A stretch of 64,000 bases of DNA. Source: DASZIT01 sp963709665. Its GTDB lineage: Bacteria > Actinomycetota > Acidimicrobiia > Acidimicrobiales > RAAP-2. Where the stretch lies: NCBI GenBank assembly GCA_963709665.1, contig CAVPWU010000002.1, positions 496,001 through 560,000 of the forward strand. The letters are read 5' to 3'. Positions 24,707 to 32,649 of this stretch are shown piece by piece. A program made the position numbers and the translations under genes. Every line of letters starts with the position of its first letter. Within the stretch, counting starts at the first letter, position 1. Under the pieces are notes generated by a model that saw nothing but the letters and a program-made list of their open reading frames with translations, had not been told where the DNA came from and ran no database searches.

Positions 24707-25159
24707 ATGGAAGTCAAGGAGCTGGGACACCTGGTCCTCTACGTGCGGGACCTCGAGCGGTCGGCCGCCTTCTACGGCGACGTGCTCGGCTGGGAACGGG
24801 TCCTCCCCGACATCCCGGGGATGCCGGCCGCCGCCTTCAGCTCCGGCCGCACCCACCACGAGCTGCTGCTCATCGAGGTGGGCGACGGGGCCACCGAGCT
24901 TCCCGGCGGTCGCCACCTGGGCCTTTACCACTTCGGCCTCAAGGTGGGGGACTCCGACGACGAGCTCCGGGAGGCGGTGGCACGGCTGCAGGAGGCCGGG
25001 GTGCCGATCGTGGGGGCGAGCGACCACACCGTCACCCACAGCCTCTACATCACCGACCCCGACGGGAACGAGATCGAGCTGTACATCGACGTCCCCGGGG
25101 TCGACTGGAAGTCCGACCCGGGCCTGGTCATGGCGCCGATCCGCCCCCTGTCCCTCTGA
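24707..25159 (+). CDS. VOC-family (glyoxalase-like) metalloenzyme
   Basis: 150-residue single-domain vicinal-oxygen-chelate protein with paired beta-alpha-beta3 modules. The first opens with ELGHLVLYVRDLERSAAFYGDVLGWE (His at residue 7), the second with GLYHFGLKVGDSDDELREAV; TDPDGNEIELYID supplies the terminal Glu metal ligand. Such proteins include dioxygenases, glyoxalases and resistance proteins, so the substrate is open; a catechol-type or lactoylglutathione-like role would be guesswork. ATG 24707 follows GGAGATGGTGGG. It is inserted between the HIT gene and pgsA compared with the mycobacterial order. Confidence 0.85.
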   Translation: MEVKELGHLVLYVRDLERSAAFYGDVLGWERVLPDIPGMPAAAFSSGRTHHELLLIEVGDGATELPGGRHLGLYHFGLKVGDSDDELREAVARLQEAGVPIVGASDHTVTHSLYITDPDGNEIELYIDVPGVDWKSDPGLVMAPIRPLSL

Positions 25160-25225
25160 GCCGGCCCCAGCCGCTCACTCCAGCTAGCAGGTGGTATCCT
25201 TGCCGAAACCTCTGGAGGACGTGCC

Positions 25226-26002
25226 ATGTTCGACGGGCGCTGGCGCGACACCGTTGACCGGGGAACCGGTCCGGTCGGTCGCAAGCTGCAACAGCTGGGT
25301 CTCACCGCCGATGTCCTGACGGCCACCGGCCTGATCTCGGCGACCGCCACCGCGGTGGCCATCGGGACCGGCCACCTCCACCTGGCCATTCCGCTGCTCA
25401 TCCTCACCGGCCTCCATGACCTCCTCGACGGTCCGGTGGCCAAGGCCTCCGGCACCTCCTCGGTCCGCGGGGCGTTCTTCGACTCGGTGACCGACCGGGT
25501 CACCGACGCCCTGCTCCTGGGCGGCGTCGCCTGGTACCTGATCGGCGCCCACCCCGGCCACCTGGCGGTACTGCCGTTCGCGGTGTTCGCCGCCGCCGCC
25601 CTGGTCTCCTACCAGCGGGCCAAGGCGGAAGCCCTGGGCATCTCGGCCAAGGGTGGCCTGATGGAGCGGGCCGAGCGGATGATCCTCCTGGGGATCGGGC
25701 TGATCTCGGCGGCGTTCCTGGTGCCGGTGCTCTGGGTGATGCTGGTGCTGACCATGGCCACCGCCGTCGGGCGGTTCACCAAGGTGTGGCGCCTGGCCGA
25801 GGCTCCGGTCGCCGTGGCCCCCACCCGACGCCCCCGTCGGGCCCGGACCGCCACACGGGGGGAGCGTCGACGTTCGGCCGGATCCCCGTCCCGCTGGCGT
25901 GCCCGCCGACAGGGAGAACTGGCCAGTCGCTCCGGCCGCACGTGGCGGGCCCGCCACGACCGGCAGGGCGTCCGCCCGCGCAGTGCCCGCCGTAGCGCCT
26001 GA
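25226..26002 (+). CDS. pgsA: CDP-alcohol phosphatidyltransferase (phosphatidylinositol-phosphate synthase type)
   Basis: Integral membrane enzyme of the CDP-alcohol phosphotransferase family, 258 residues with about five helices. The active-site signature is D65-x2-D68-G69-x2-A72-K73-x8-G82-x3-D86-x3-D90; the usual Arg of the AR pair is Lys here. Position between the HIT gene and an acyltransferase/pimA matches mycobacterial pgsA1, which makes phosphatidylinositol phosphate from CDP-diacylglycerol, so I favour that substrate over glycerol phosphate. The last ~60 residues form an Arg-rich, probably disordered cytoplasmic tail. CTGGAGGA precedes ATG 25226, and TATCCT (25195-25200) is a possible -10. 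Confidence 0.85.
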   Translation: MFDGRWRDTVDRGTGPVGRKLQQLGLTADVLTATGLISATATAVAIGTGHLHLAIPLLILTGLHDLLDGPVAKASGTSSVRGAFFDSVTDRVTDALLLGGVAWYLIGAHPGHLAVLPFAVFAAAALVSYQRAKAEALGISAKGGLMERAERMILLGIGLISAAFLVPVLWVMLVLTMATAVGRFTKVWRLAEAPVAVAPTRRPRRARTATRGERRRSAGSPSRWRARRQGELASRSGRTWRARHDRQGVRPRSARRSA

Positions 26003-26058
26003 CCCGGCCGTGGCCACCGTGGCGCCACCGGCGCCCCTCCCTGGGCCGACCTGAGTCC

Positions 26059-26955
26059 ATGCGCAAGGGCCGGCTCGTCTTCCATACCTACTCCCTGCTG
26101 GGTCGCGCCCTGGGTGCCCTCCCCGAGACGGTGGCGCTGGGCCTGGCCGCCGGGGTCGGTGACCTGCTCTTCGAGGTCCGGGCCGACCAACGGGAGATGG
26201 TGAGCCGCAACCTCCGGCGGGTGCTGGGGGAGGGTGTCGACGACACCTCCCTCCGCCGGTGGGCACGGCGGTCGTTTCGTGCCTACGCTCGTTACTGGGT
26301 CGAAGGGGCCCGGCTCGGCACCACGCCTCGGAGCGAGGTGCTGCAGCACTTCGTGGTGGACGGCTTCGAGCATCTGGAGAGAGGGATGGCGGAGGGGCGT
26401 GGCGTGGTCATGGCACTTCCCCACGTGGGGAGTTGGGAGTACGGCGGTGCCTTCCTGGCGGCGGTCGGCTACCCGATGACGGCGGTGGCCGAGCGGATCG
26501 AGCCGCCCGAGCTGTTCGACTACTTCGTGGCCGAGCGGGCGTCGATGGGCCTGACCGTCATCCCGCTGGGCCCGGAGTCGATGACCGAGGTGATGAAGAC
26601 CCTGCGCGCCGGTGGCCTGGTCGGCCTGCTGTGCGACCGCGACCTGAACGACTCCGGGATGGACGTCGAGTTCTTCGGCGAGAAGACCACCATGCCGGCG
26701 GGCCCGGCCACCGCCGCCCTGCGGACCGGCGCCGTGCTCTTGACGGCGGCCGTCTACAGCGGGCCGGGGCGGGACCATCGGGCGGTCATCAACCCGCCCA
26801 TCGACACCACCCGGGAGGGCTCCTTCCGGGCCGACGTGCTCCGCCTCACCCAACGGATCGCCACCGAGTTCCAGTCCCATATCCGGCTGGCCCCCGAGCA
26901 GTGGCACGTCTTCCAACCCCTCTGGCCGGTCGACCGGGCCGGAGCCGACCGGTGA
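26059..26955 (+). CDS. PatA-like / LpxL-type membrane acyltransferase
   Basis: 298-residue peripheral membrane acyltransferase of the LpxL/HtrB superfamily. The catalytic HX4E motif is His122-Glu127 in ALPHVGSWEYGG; a following substrate-binding region has VGLLCDRDLNDSGMDVEFFG. In mycobacteria the gene at this place (Rv2611c, PatA) acylates the mannose of phosphatidylinositol mannoside. Context between pgsA and pimA supports the same role, acting at the inner face of the membrane. It ends in a GTGA overlap with a diguanylate cyclase gene, which is not a neighbour in mycobacteria. Confidence 0.87.
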   Translation: MRKGRLVFHTYSLLGRALGALPETVALGLAAGVGDLLFEVRADQREMVSRNLRRVLGEGVDDTSLRRWARRSFRAYARYWVEGARLGTTPRSEVLQHFVVDGFEHLERGMAEGRGVVMALPHVGSWEYGGAFLAAVGYPMTAVAERIEPPELFDYFVAERASMGLTVIPLGPESMTEVMKTLRAGGLVGLLCDRDLNDSGMDVEFFGEKTTMPAGPATAALRTGAVLLTAAVYSGPGRDHRAVINPPIDTTREGSFRADVLRLTQRIATEFQSHIRLAPEQWHVFQPLWPVDRAGADR

Positions 26956-28763
26956 CCGGTCCCGGGGGGGACGCCGGCGACAGCACCCGGCCGACCGGGC
27001 CGCCGGGGGTGCGGACCCCGTCGATGGCGGCGCTGGACGACTTCCGACTCCAGGCGCTGGCCGAGCACGTCTTCGACGCCGTGGTGGTCATCGGTGCCGA
27101 CGGGACGGTGGAGCACGCCAGTGAGTCGGTGGGACCGCTGTTCGGCATCCCCAACGAGGCGATCGTCGGCATCAACGTGTTGGGCATCGTCGATGTCGAC
27201 GGCGCCACCACCATCCGGGACACCTTCCAGGAGATGGTCGACCACGACCTGCTGACCGCCTCCCTCGAGTTCCGCTCGCCCGGCCCCGACGGGGAGTGGG
27301 TGGAGATCGAGCTGGTCGCCGCCAACCACCTCCACGACTCCATCGCCGGCGTGGTCGTCCACCTGCGCGACGTCACCGAGCGGAAGCGGATCGAGGCCAA
27401 GGCCCGGGAGGCGGAGCGCCGCCACGCCGCCATCATCGACTCCCTGGTGGACGGGGTGATGATGATCGACCGGGACGGAGTGGTGGTCCGGGTCAATCAG
27501 GCCTTCGTGTCCATGTTCGGGGCGGGTACCGAGCTGATGGTGGGCCGACGGCTCGAGGAGATCCACGACGTCAGCCGGTCCATCGGCCTCGACACCATCC
27601 ATCCCGACGGGTCCACCGTGGACGCCGCCGACCATCCGTTGCTGATGAGCCTGGCCACCGGCGACCGCTTCACCGGGGTCGAGCACGGCATCCGGCGCAA
27701 GGGGGAGGACCCGGTGTGGATCCGGATCAACTCGCAGCCGATCTTCAACGATGCCGAGACCGAGGTCACCGGGGCGGTGGCGTCGTTCAGCGACATCACC
27801 GAGGCCCGCAACGCCACCATGTTCCTGCGTCGGGAGGAGCGGTTCCTCCAGGCCATGCTGGACAACATCGAAGAGGGGATCGTGGCCTGCGACCGGGAGG
27901 GCCGGCTGACCATCTTCAACCAGGCGGCCAAGCGCCTGCACGGCCTGTCCGAGCGGGCGGACCCGACCGGGAAGTTCCCGACCGAGCGCGGCCTCCGGGC
28001 CGCCGACGGTGCGCCGCTGTCCGCCGCCGACAACCCGCTGGTCCGGGCGCTGGCCGGCGAGCAGCTGCGCGACGAGGAGATCATGCTGGAGTCCCGGAGC
28101 GGAGACCGGCGGACCATCACCGTCAACGGCCAGCTGCTGCTCGACGAGGCCGGCGAGCGGATGGGGGCGGTGGTGGCCATGCACGACGTCACCGAGCAGA
28201 AGCGGAACCAGGACCGTCTGGCCGACCTCGCCCTCCACGACCCGCTGACCGGTCTGGCCAACCGGACCCTGCTGGGGGAGCGGATGCGGGAGGCCATCGA
28301 GCGGACACGGGCGCTGGGGGCGACCCGCGCCTCCCAGCCGGTCGACGACGTGGTGCTCCCCAGCCTGGCGGTGTTCCTCCTGGACCTCGACGACTTCAAG
28401 GAGGTCAACGACCGGTTCGGTCACGACGCCGGGGACGACGTGCTGATGGCGGTGGGCAGGCGGCTGGTGGCCACCGTCCGCCCGTCGGACACCGTGGCCC
28501 GGCTGGGGGGCGACGAGTTCGTGGTCATCTGCGAGCTCGAGCGGGGCCCGGAGGAGATGGAGGCGGTGGCCGAGCGCCTGACCGCCGCCCTCTCCGAGCC
28601 CTACTCCATCGACGGCCGGATCGTGCAGGTCGGTGCCTCGGTGGGCGGGGTCCTCACCGAGGACCTCCAGGCCGACCCGTCCAAGCTGCTGAGCCAGGCG
28701 GACGACGCCATGTACGACGTCAAATGGGGTCGGCGCAAGCAGCGTCGCTCCCTGATCGACTGA
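26952..28763 (+). CDS. PAS-PAS-PAS-GGDEF diguanylate cyclase
   Basis: 603-residue cytoplasmic sensor making cyclic di-GMP. Three PAS domains occupy ~residues 35-145, 155-285 and 295-415, each ending in a DVTE or DITE boundary (HLRDVTERK, SFSDITEAR, MHDVTEQK). The GGDEF domain spans ~420-600, with the intact signature GGDEF at 519-523 and an RxxD inhibitory site (R510-PS-D513) exactly five residues before it, so product feedback is expected. No EAL or membrane segment. GTG 26952 overlaps the acyltransferase stop and pimA begins 6 bases after the stop, placing a c-di-GMP enzyme inside a phospholipid-mannoside operon. Ligands of the PAS domains are unknown. Confidence 0.92.
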   Translation: MTGPGGDAGDSTRPTGPPGVRTPSMAALDDFRLQALAEHVFDAVVVIGADGTVEHASESVGPLFGIPNEAIVGINVLGIVDVDGATTIRDTFQEMVDHDLLTASLEFRSPGPDGEWVEIELVAANHLHDSIAGVVVHLRDVTERKRIEAKAREAERRHAAIIDSLVDGVMMIDRDGVVVRVNQAFVSMFGAGTELMVGRRLEEIHDVSRSIGLDTIHPDGSTVDAADHPLLMSLATGDRFTGVEHGIRRKGEDPVWIRINSQPIFNDAETEVTGAVASFSDITEARNATMFLRREERFLQAMLDNIEEGIVACDREGRLTIFNQAAKRLHGLSERADPTGKFPTERGLRAADGAPLSAADNPLVRALAGEQLRDEEIMLESRSGDRRTITVNGQLLLDEAGERMGAVVAMHDVTEQKRNQDRLADLALHDPLTGLANRTLLGERMREAIERTRALGATRASQPVDDVVLPSLAVFLLDLDDFKEVNDRFGHDAGDDVLMAVGRRLVATVRPSDTVARLGGDEFVVICELERGPEEMEAVAERLTAALSEPYSIDGRIVQVGASVGGVLTEDLQADPSKLLSQADDAMYDVKWGRRKQRRSLID

Positions 28764-28769
28764 TCCGGG

Positions 28770-30029
28770 GTGCCCCGAACCCCGGCGCCGGACCCGGCGC
28801 TGCAGGTGGCCCTGGTCTGTCCGTACAGCCTCTCCCGTCCCGGGGGGGTCCAGGGGCAGGTGACGGGCCTGGCCCGCGCCCTCACCGACCGGGGTCACCG
28901 GGTCACGGTCTTCGCGCCCATCGACGATCCGGGCGATGCCCCCGTCGGGATCGACCTGGTGGTCGCCGGCCACTCGGTGGCGCTCCCGGCCAACGGGTCC
29001 CGGGCCCCGGTGTCCATCTCCCCGCGGGCGGCCGCCCACGCCGTCGGCACCCTCCGGCGGGGCGGGTTCGACGTCGTGCACGTCCACGAGCCGTTCTCGC
29101 CCGGCCTGCCCTACGCCCTCCTGCTGGCCCGCGGGGTGCCGCCTCTAGTGGCCACCTTCCACCGCAGCGGGGGGAGCTTCTTCTACTCCGTCCTCCGGCC
29201 GCTGGCCCGCCGACGGGCCGACCACCGGTTCGCGGCCCGGTGCGCAGTCTCCGAGGCGGCCCGCCAGACGGCCGACAAGGCGGTGGGTGGGGAGTACACC
29301 GTCCTCTTCAACGGTGTGGAGATCGAGCGGTTCCGGGATGCCGACCCCTGGCCCACCGACGGCCCGACCGTCCTCTTCCTGGGTCGTCACGAGGAGCGGA
29401 AGGGGCTCCGGATCCTGCTGGAGGCGTTCGCCATCCTGGCCGGCATCGAGCGGCTGGCCCGTCGGCGCCGACCGTCCCGGGGCCGGGAGGCGGAGGAGCC
29501 GGCGGTGGCAGGTTCGGCCGACGCCGGTGCCCCGGCCGGCGAGGGGGGGGCCGGTGCCCCGCCCATCCTGTGGATCGCCGGCAACGGCCCGGAGACCGAG
29601 TGGCTCCAGCGACTGCATCCCGAGTCCGCCCAGATCCACTGGCTGGGCATCCTCAACGAGGAGGAGAAGGTCCGCCGGCTGGCGGCCGCCGACGTCCTGT
29701 GCGCCCCGTCGCTGGGAGGCGAGTCGTTCGGCATGGTGCTGTTGGAGGCGATGGCGGCCCGGACCCTGGTGGTGGCCAGCGACATCGACGGGTACCGGGA
29801 CGCGGTGGGGGACGACGCCGTGCTGGTGCCCCCCGGGGAGCCCGCCGCCCTGGCCGACGCCCTGGCGACCGCCCTGGCCCCGGCCGGGGCCCCGGCCGAG
29901 GGTGGCGACGATCCCCGGACGGCCCGGCTCGACGCCGGTGCGGCCCGGGCCGGCCGGTGGTCGATGTCCGACCTGGCCACACGGTACGAGGCCATCTACC
30001 GGGACGTGGTGGTCGTGGACCCCGCCTGA
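28770..30029 (+). CDS. pimA: Phosphatidylinositol alpha-mannosyltransferase PimA-like
   Basis: GT4-family GT-B enzyme, 419 residues, transferring mannose from GDP-Man to the inositol of phosphatidylinositol on the cytoplasmic side. The N-terminal loop VCPYSLSRPGGVQGQ (~residues 16-30) is the PimA hallmark; the donor site shows GRHEERKGL and the EX7E motif in GGESFGMVLLEAMA. A ~40-residue charged and Ala/Gly-rich insertion sits in the C-terminal domain between the AFAILAGIE helix and the PPILWIAGNGPE strand. Synteny with thrS-HIT-pgsA-patA strongly supports the assignment. The GTG start 6 bases after the previous stop indicates cotranscription. Confidence 0.85.
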   Translation: MPRTPAPDPALQVALVCPYSLSRPGGVQGQVTGLARALTDRGHRVTVFAPIDDPGDAPVGIDLVVAGHSVALPANGSRAPVSISPRAAAHAVGTLRRGGFDVVHVHEPFSPGLPYALLLARGVPPLVATFHRSGGSFFYSVLRPLARRRADHRFAARCAVSEAARQTADKAVGGEYTVLFNGVEIERFRDADPWPTDGPTVLFLGRHEERKGLRILLEAFAILAGIERLARRRRPSRGREAEEPAVAGSADAGAPAGEGGAGAPPILWIAGNGPETEWLQRLHPESAQIHWLGILNEEEKVRRLAAADVLCAPSLGGESFGMVLLEAMAARTLVVASDIDGYRDAVGDDAVLVPPGEPAALADALATALAPAGAPAEGGDDPRTARLDAGAARAGRWSMSDLATRYEAIYRDVVVVDPA

Positions 30030-30051
30030 GCGGCCGTACACTGCTCGCACC

Positions 30052-31290
30052 ATGTGCCCGCCTCCCGACACCTCCGACTCGTCCGGGTCGGCCCCCAGCG
30101 GCCGGACCCCCTCCGGAGGGGGAGGCGGCGGCCCGGCCGGGGGCAACCGGTCGGGAGGGGGCGGTGGTGCCGGCGGTGGTCAGGGCGGCGGCAACCGCTC
30201 CGGTGGCGGCGGTCGCGGCGGCTCGAGTGGCCGCAGCGGCTCCTCCGGCCGGTCGGGCGGCGGGAACCGCTCCGGCGGCGGCAACCGCTCGGGTTCCGGC
30301 AACCGGGGGGGCAGTCAGTCGCGCTCGAGGTCCGGCCCGGGCGGCCGGAGCGGGGGCAACCGCTCCTCGGGCGGGTCGGGCAACCGGTCCGGCGGAGGCA
30401 ACCGGTCCTCGGGGACCCGCGGTCCGGGACGGGAGCGCCAGGAGCCGGTGCCGGCGCCGGCTCCGGTGGCGGTCCGGAGCCCCGAGAACCTCGACGAGGA
30501 ACGGTTCATCCACACCAACCGGCGCCGGGCCCGCACGGCCTGCCTGGTCCCGGCCCTGGCCGTCGGCGTGGTGGCCGGCGCGGTGCTGGCAGCGGTCGGG
30601 CTCCTGGTGGAGGGCGTCGTCGCCCTGGTGGTGGTCACCGCCCTGCTGGCGTGGTGGGCGTGGCGGGGTGCCGCCTCGTCGGTCCTCCGGTCGCTGGGCG
30701 CCCGGCCCTCCCGGGAGGAGGAGCGACCCCGCTTGCACAACCTGGTGGACGGGCTCTGCGCCACCATGGGCCTGCCCAGCCCCGCCATCCTGGTGGTCGA
30801 GAGTGCCCGCCCCAACGCCCTGGCCGTCGGACGGGACCCGCGGTCGGCCTCCCTGGTGGTCACGTCCGGTCTCGACGGGGCACTGTCGCTGGTGGAGCTC
30901 GAAGGCGTGCTGGCCCACGAGCTGGTGCACGTGAAGCGGCACGACACCCTGCTCTCCGGAGTGGCCGTCCGGGTCCTGACCCCGGTGGCGGCGCTGCTGG
31001 GGGCCGAGCGGGGCGCGGACTACGTCCACCGGCTGGTGGGTCCCGGCCGCGAGTTCTCCGCCGACCAGCGGGCGGCGGCGGTGGTGCACTACCCGGTGGG
31101 TCTGGGCTCCGCCCTCCGGACCATGGCCGCCGCCGACGGGCCGTCGGCGTCCTGGCCGCCGGGCTCCGGTCGGGGTGCCGCCCTCACCCGCTGGCTGTGG
31201 ATCGATCCGGGTGAGGGCGGGGCCCGGACCCCGATGGACGGGGAGCTCGACGACCCGGAGGTCCGGGCCGCCGCCCTGGCGCTCCTCTGA
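30052..31290 (+). CDS. M48-family (HtpX-like) membrane metalloprotease with disordered N-terminus
   Basis: 412 residues. Residues ~8-127 are a Gly/Ser/Asn/Arg low-complexity region built on GGNRSGGG units, followed by two hydrophobic helices (~165-206) and a cytoplasmic-type M48 zinc peptidase domain with HELVH at 289-293 (AHELVHVKRHD) and the downstream zinc Glu in GREFSADQRAAA. HtpX-type proteases degrade misfolded membrane proteins. The N-terminal extension is not a normal HtpX feature. TACACT (30037-30042) lies 9 bases before ATG 30052, so the leader may be nearly absent. Proteolytic activity is probable since both zinc motifs are intact. Confidence 0.87.
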   Translation: MCPPPDTSDSSGSAPSGRTPSGGGGGGPAGGNRSGGGGGAGGGQGGGNRSGGGGRGGSSGRSGSSGRSGGGNRSGGGNRSGSGNRGGSQSRSRSGPGGRSGGNRSSGGSGNRSGGGNRSSGTRGPGRERQEPVPAPAPVAVRSPENLDEERFIHTNRRRARTACLVPALAVGVVAGAVLAAVGLLVEGVVALVVVTALLAWWAWRGAASSVLRSLGARPSREEERPRLHNLVDGLCATMGLPSPAILVVESARPNALAVGRDPRSASLVVTSGLDGALSLVELEGVLAHELVHVKRHDTLLSGVAVRVLTPVAALLGAERGADYVHRLVGPGREFSADQRAAAVVHYPVGLGSALRTMAAADGPSASWPPGSGRGAALTRWLWIDPGEGGARTPMDGELDDPEVRAAALALL

Positions 31291-31329
31291 CCCACCGGGC
31301 GGCGTCGCCCCGTCGGTGCTGCGCCCGGC

Positions 31330-31848
31330 TCAGCCCGCCGACGGGCAGTCGAGCGGGTCGAGCTCCCCGAGGGCAGCCTCGCAGGCCCCCTCCGGATCGT
31401 AGAGCTGGTCGCGGATCTTCCGGAGGAGCGACGACAGGGTCGCCTCCTCCTCCGGGGTGAGCAGGCTCTGCAGGACCTCGTCGACGTGGGCGATGTGGCC
31501 GGGGATGGCCCGGTCCATGACCTCCTGGCCGGTGGCGGTCAGGACCGCGAAGGCCCCCCGCCGGTCGTCGGGGCACGACTCGCGGGCCACCAGGCCCGAC
31601 TGCTCGAGCCGGTCGACCGAGCGGGTCAGGCCACTCGGGGTGAGGGAGGTCTGGGCGGCGAGTTCACTCATTCGCAGCCGGTGCTGGGGGGTGCGGGCCA
31701 GCCGGATGAGGACGTCGAAGGCCTGGCTGGAGAGCTCGTTCTCCTTGGTGAGGCGCAGCTCGAACATCCGCCGCAGGCCGGCGGCCGACTCGAAGAGGAG
31801 ACCGACCGTGGTCAGTCGGGCATCATCCAGAACGTCGTCACCTCTCAT
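31330..31848 (-). CDS. MarR-family transcriptional regulator
   Basis: 172-residue winged-helix dimeric regulator. The recognition region is MSELAAQTSLTPSGLTRSVDRLEQSGLV (~residues 60-88), the wing RESCPDDRRGAFAVLT, and flanking dimer helices are at both ends. ATG 31848. It is divergent from yceI across 116 bases that contain a consensus-like promoter overlapped by palindromes, so it probably represses yceI and itself. MarR proteins with such layouts often sense oxidants or phenolics. The 3' end is convergent with the M48 protease gene, with CCCGTCGG/CCGACGGG arms (31309-31316, 31338-31345) between them that might serve as a shared terminator. Confidence 0.92.
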   Translation of the reverse strand: MRGDDVLDDARLTTVGLLFESAAGLRRMFELRLTKENELSSQAFDVLIRLARTPQHRLRMSELAAQTSLTPSGLTRSVDRLEQSGLVARESCPDDRRGAFAVLTATGQEVMDRAIPGHIAHVDEVLQSLLTPEEEATLSSLLRKIRDQLYDPEGACEAALGELDPLDCPSAG

Positions 31849-31877
31849 GCAGCCAGTGTAGGGGACCTGTCAAGTAG

Positions 31878-31914
31878 TTGCGTTCGCAAAGATTGTGATG
31901 TATAGTACTTTGCG
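31878..31914 (+). promoter_or_regulatory. yceI promoter with overlapping MarR-type operators
   Basis: -35 TTGCGT (31878-31883), 17-base spacer, -10 TATAGT (31901-31906); predicted start near 31913. The -35 is embedded in TTGCG-TT-CGCAA (31878-31889), and a second inverted repeat CGCAAAG/CTTTGCG (31885-31891, 31908-31914) brackets the -10. The AT-rich patch stands out sharply from surrounding DNA. Binding of the divergent MarR protein here would block RNA polymerase. Confidence 0.65.
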
Positions 31915-31964
31915 TCATAACGATCTACGGCGAGCGCCGCAGAGACGATCGAGGAGGAATCACC

Positions 31965-32558
31965 ATGGCCGAGGCCGAGACCCAGACGCAGCAGGCGACG
32001 AGCAGGACGGTGGACGGCGTGGAGCTCCCCGCCGTCGGCACCTATGCCATCGACAAGTCCCACACCCAGCTGGGCTTCATGGTCCGCCACATGGCGGTGT
32101 CCAAGGTACGCGGCCGCTTCACCGAGTTCGAGGGCACCATCGTGGTGGCCGAGGACCCCACCCAGTCGACGGTCAACCTGACCATCGACGCCAACAGCGT
32201 CGACACCCGTGACGAGAACCGGGACAACCACCTCCGGACCAACGACTTCTTCGACATCGCCAACCATCCGACCTGGACCTACGTCACCACCTCGGTGGTC
32301 GCCGACGGCCCGGGCGCCTGGAAGGTGACCGGCGACCTGACCATCCGGGGCATCACCAAGCCGGTGGTGCTCGAGGCCACCATCGAGGGCGTCGTGCAGG
32401 ACCCCTACGGGAACCACCGGGTCGGCTTCAGCGCCACCGGCGAGCTCAACCGCGAGGACTTCGACGTCTCGTTCAACGGGGTGATGGAGGCCGGCGGCGT
32501 GGTCATCTCCAAGAAGGTGGTCCTGGAGATCGAGGCCGAGGCTGTCCTCCAGGCCTGA
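31965..32558 (+). CDS. YceI-family isoprenoid-binding protein
   Basis: 197-residue lipocalin-like YceI-family protein. Core motifs: WTYAIDKSHT-type start (GTYAIDKSHTQLGFMVRHM), VSKVRGRFTEFEG, SVDTRDENRDNHLRTNDFFD and the conserved C-terminal VGFSATGELNREDFDV. Family members bind isoprenoids such as polyprenyl quinones; no signal peptide is present, so this version is probably cytoplasmic. GAGGAGG sits 7 bases before ATG 31965. Expression is likely controlled by the divergent MarR regulator, and a very stable hairpin ends the unit 6 bases after the stop. YceI proteins are often induced by stress. Confidence 0.93.
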   Translation: MAEAETQTQQATSRTVDGVELPAVGTYAIDKSHTQLGFMVRHMAVSKVRGRFTEFEGTIVVAEDPTQSTVNLTIDANSVDTRDENRDNHLRTNDFFDIANHPTWTYVTTSVVADGPGAWKVTGDLTIRGITKPVVLEATIEGVVQDPYGNHRVGFSATGELNREDFDVSFNGVMEAGGVVISKKVVLEIEAEAVLQA

Positions 32559-32563
32559 TCCCG

Positions 32564-32583
32564 ACCCGGGCTCCGGCCCGGGT
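32564..32583 (+). terminator. UNCG-loop hairpin terminator after yceI
   Basis: Perfect 8-bp stem ACCCGGGC/GCCCGGGT closed by a TCCG loop (a C-UNCG-G type tetraloop), 5 bases after the yceI stop. No T-tract follows. Confidence 0.6.
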
Positions 32584-32649
32584 GCGGCGCCGGCGCTCCC
32601 CTCCACCGGGGACGCCGGCGCTGCCGCGCCGGGCGGGACGCGACTGCCG

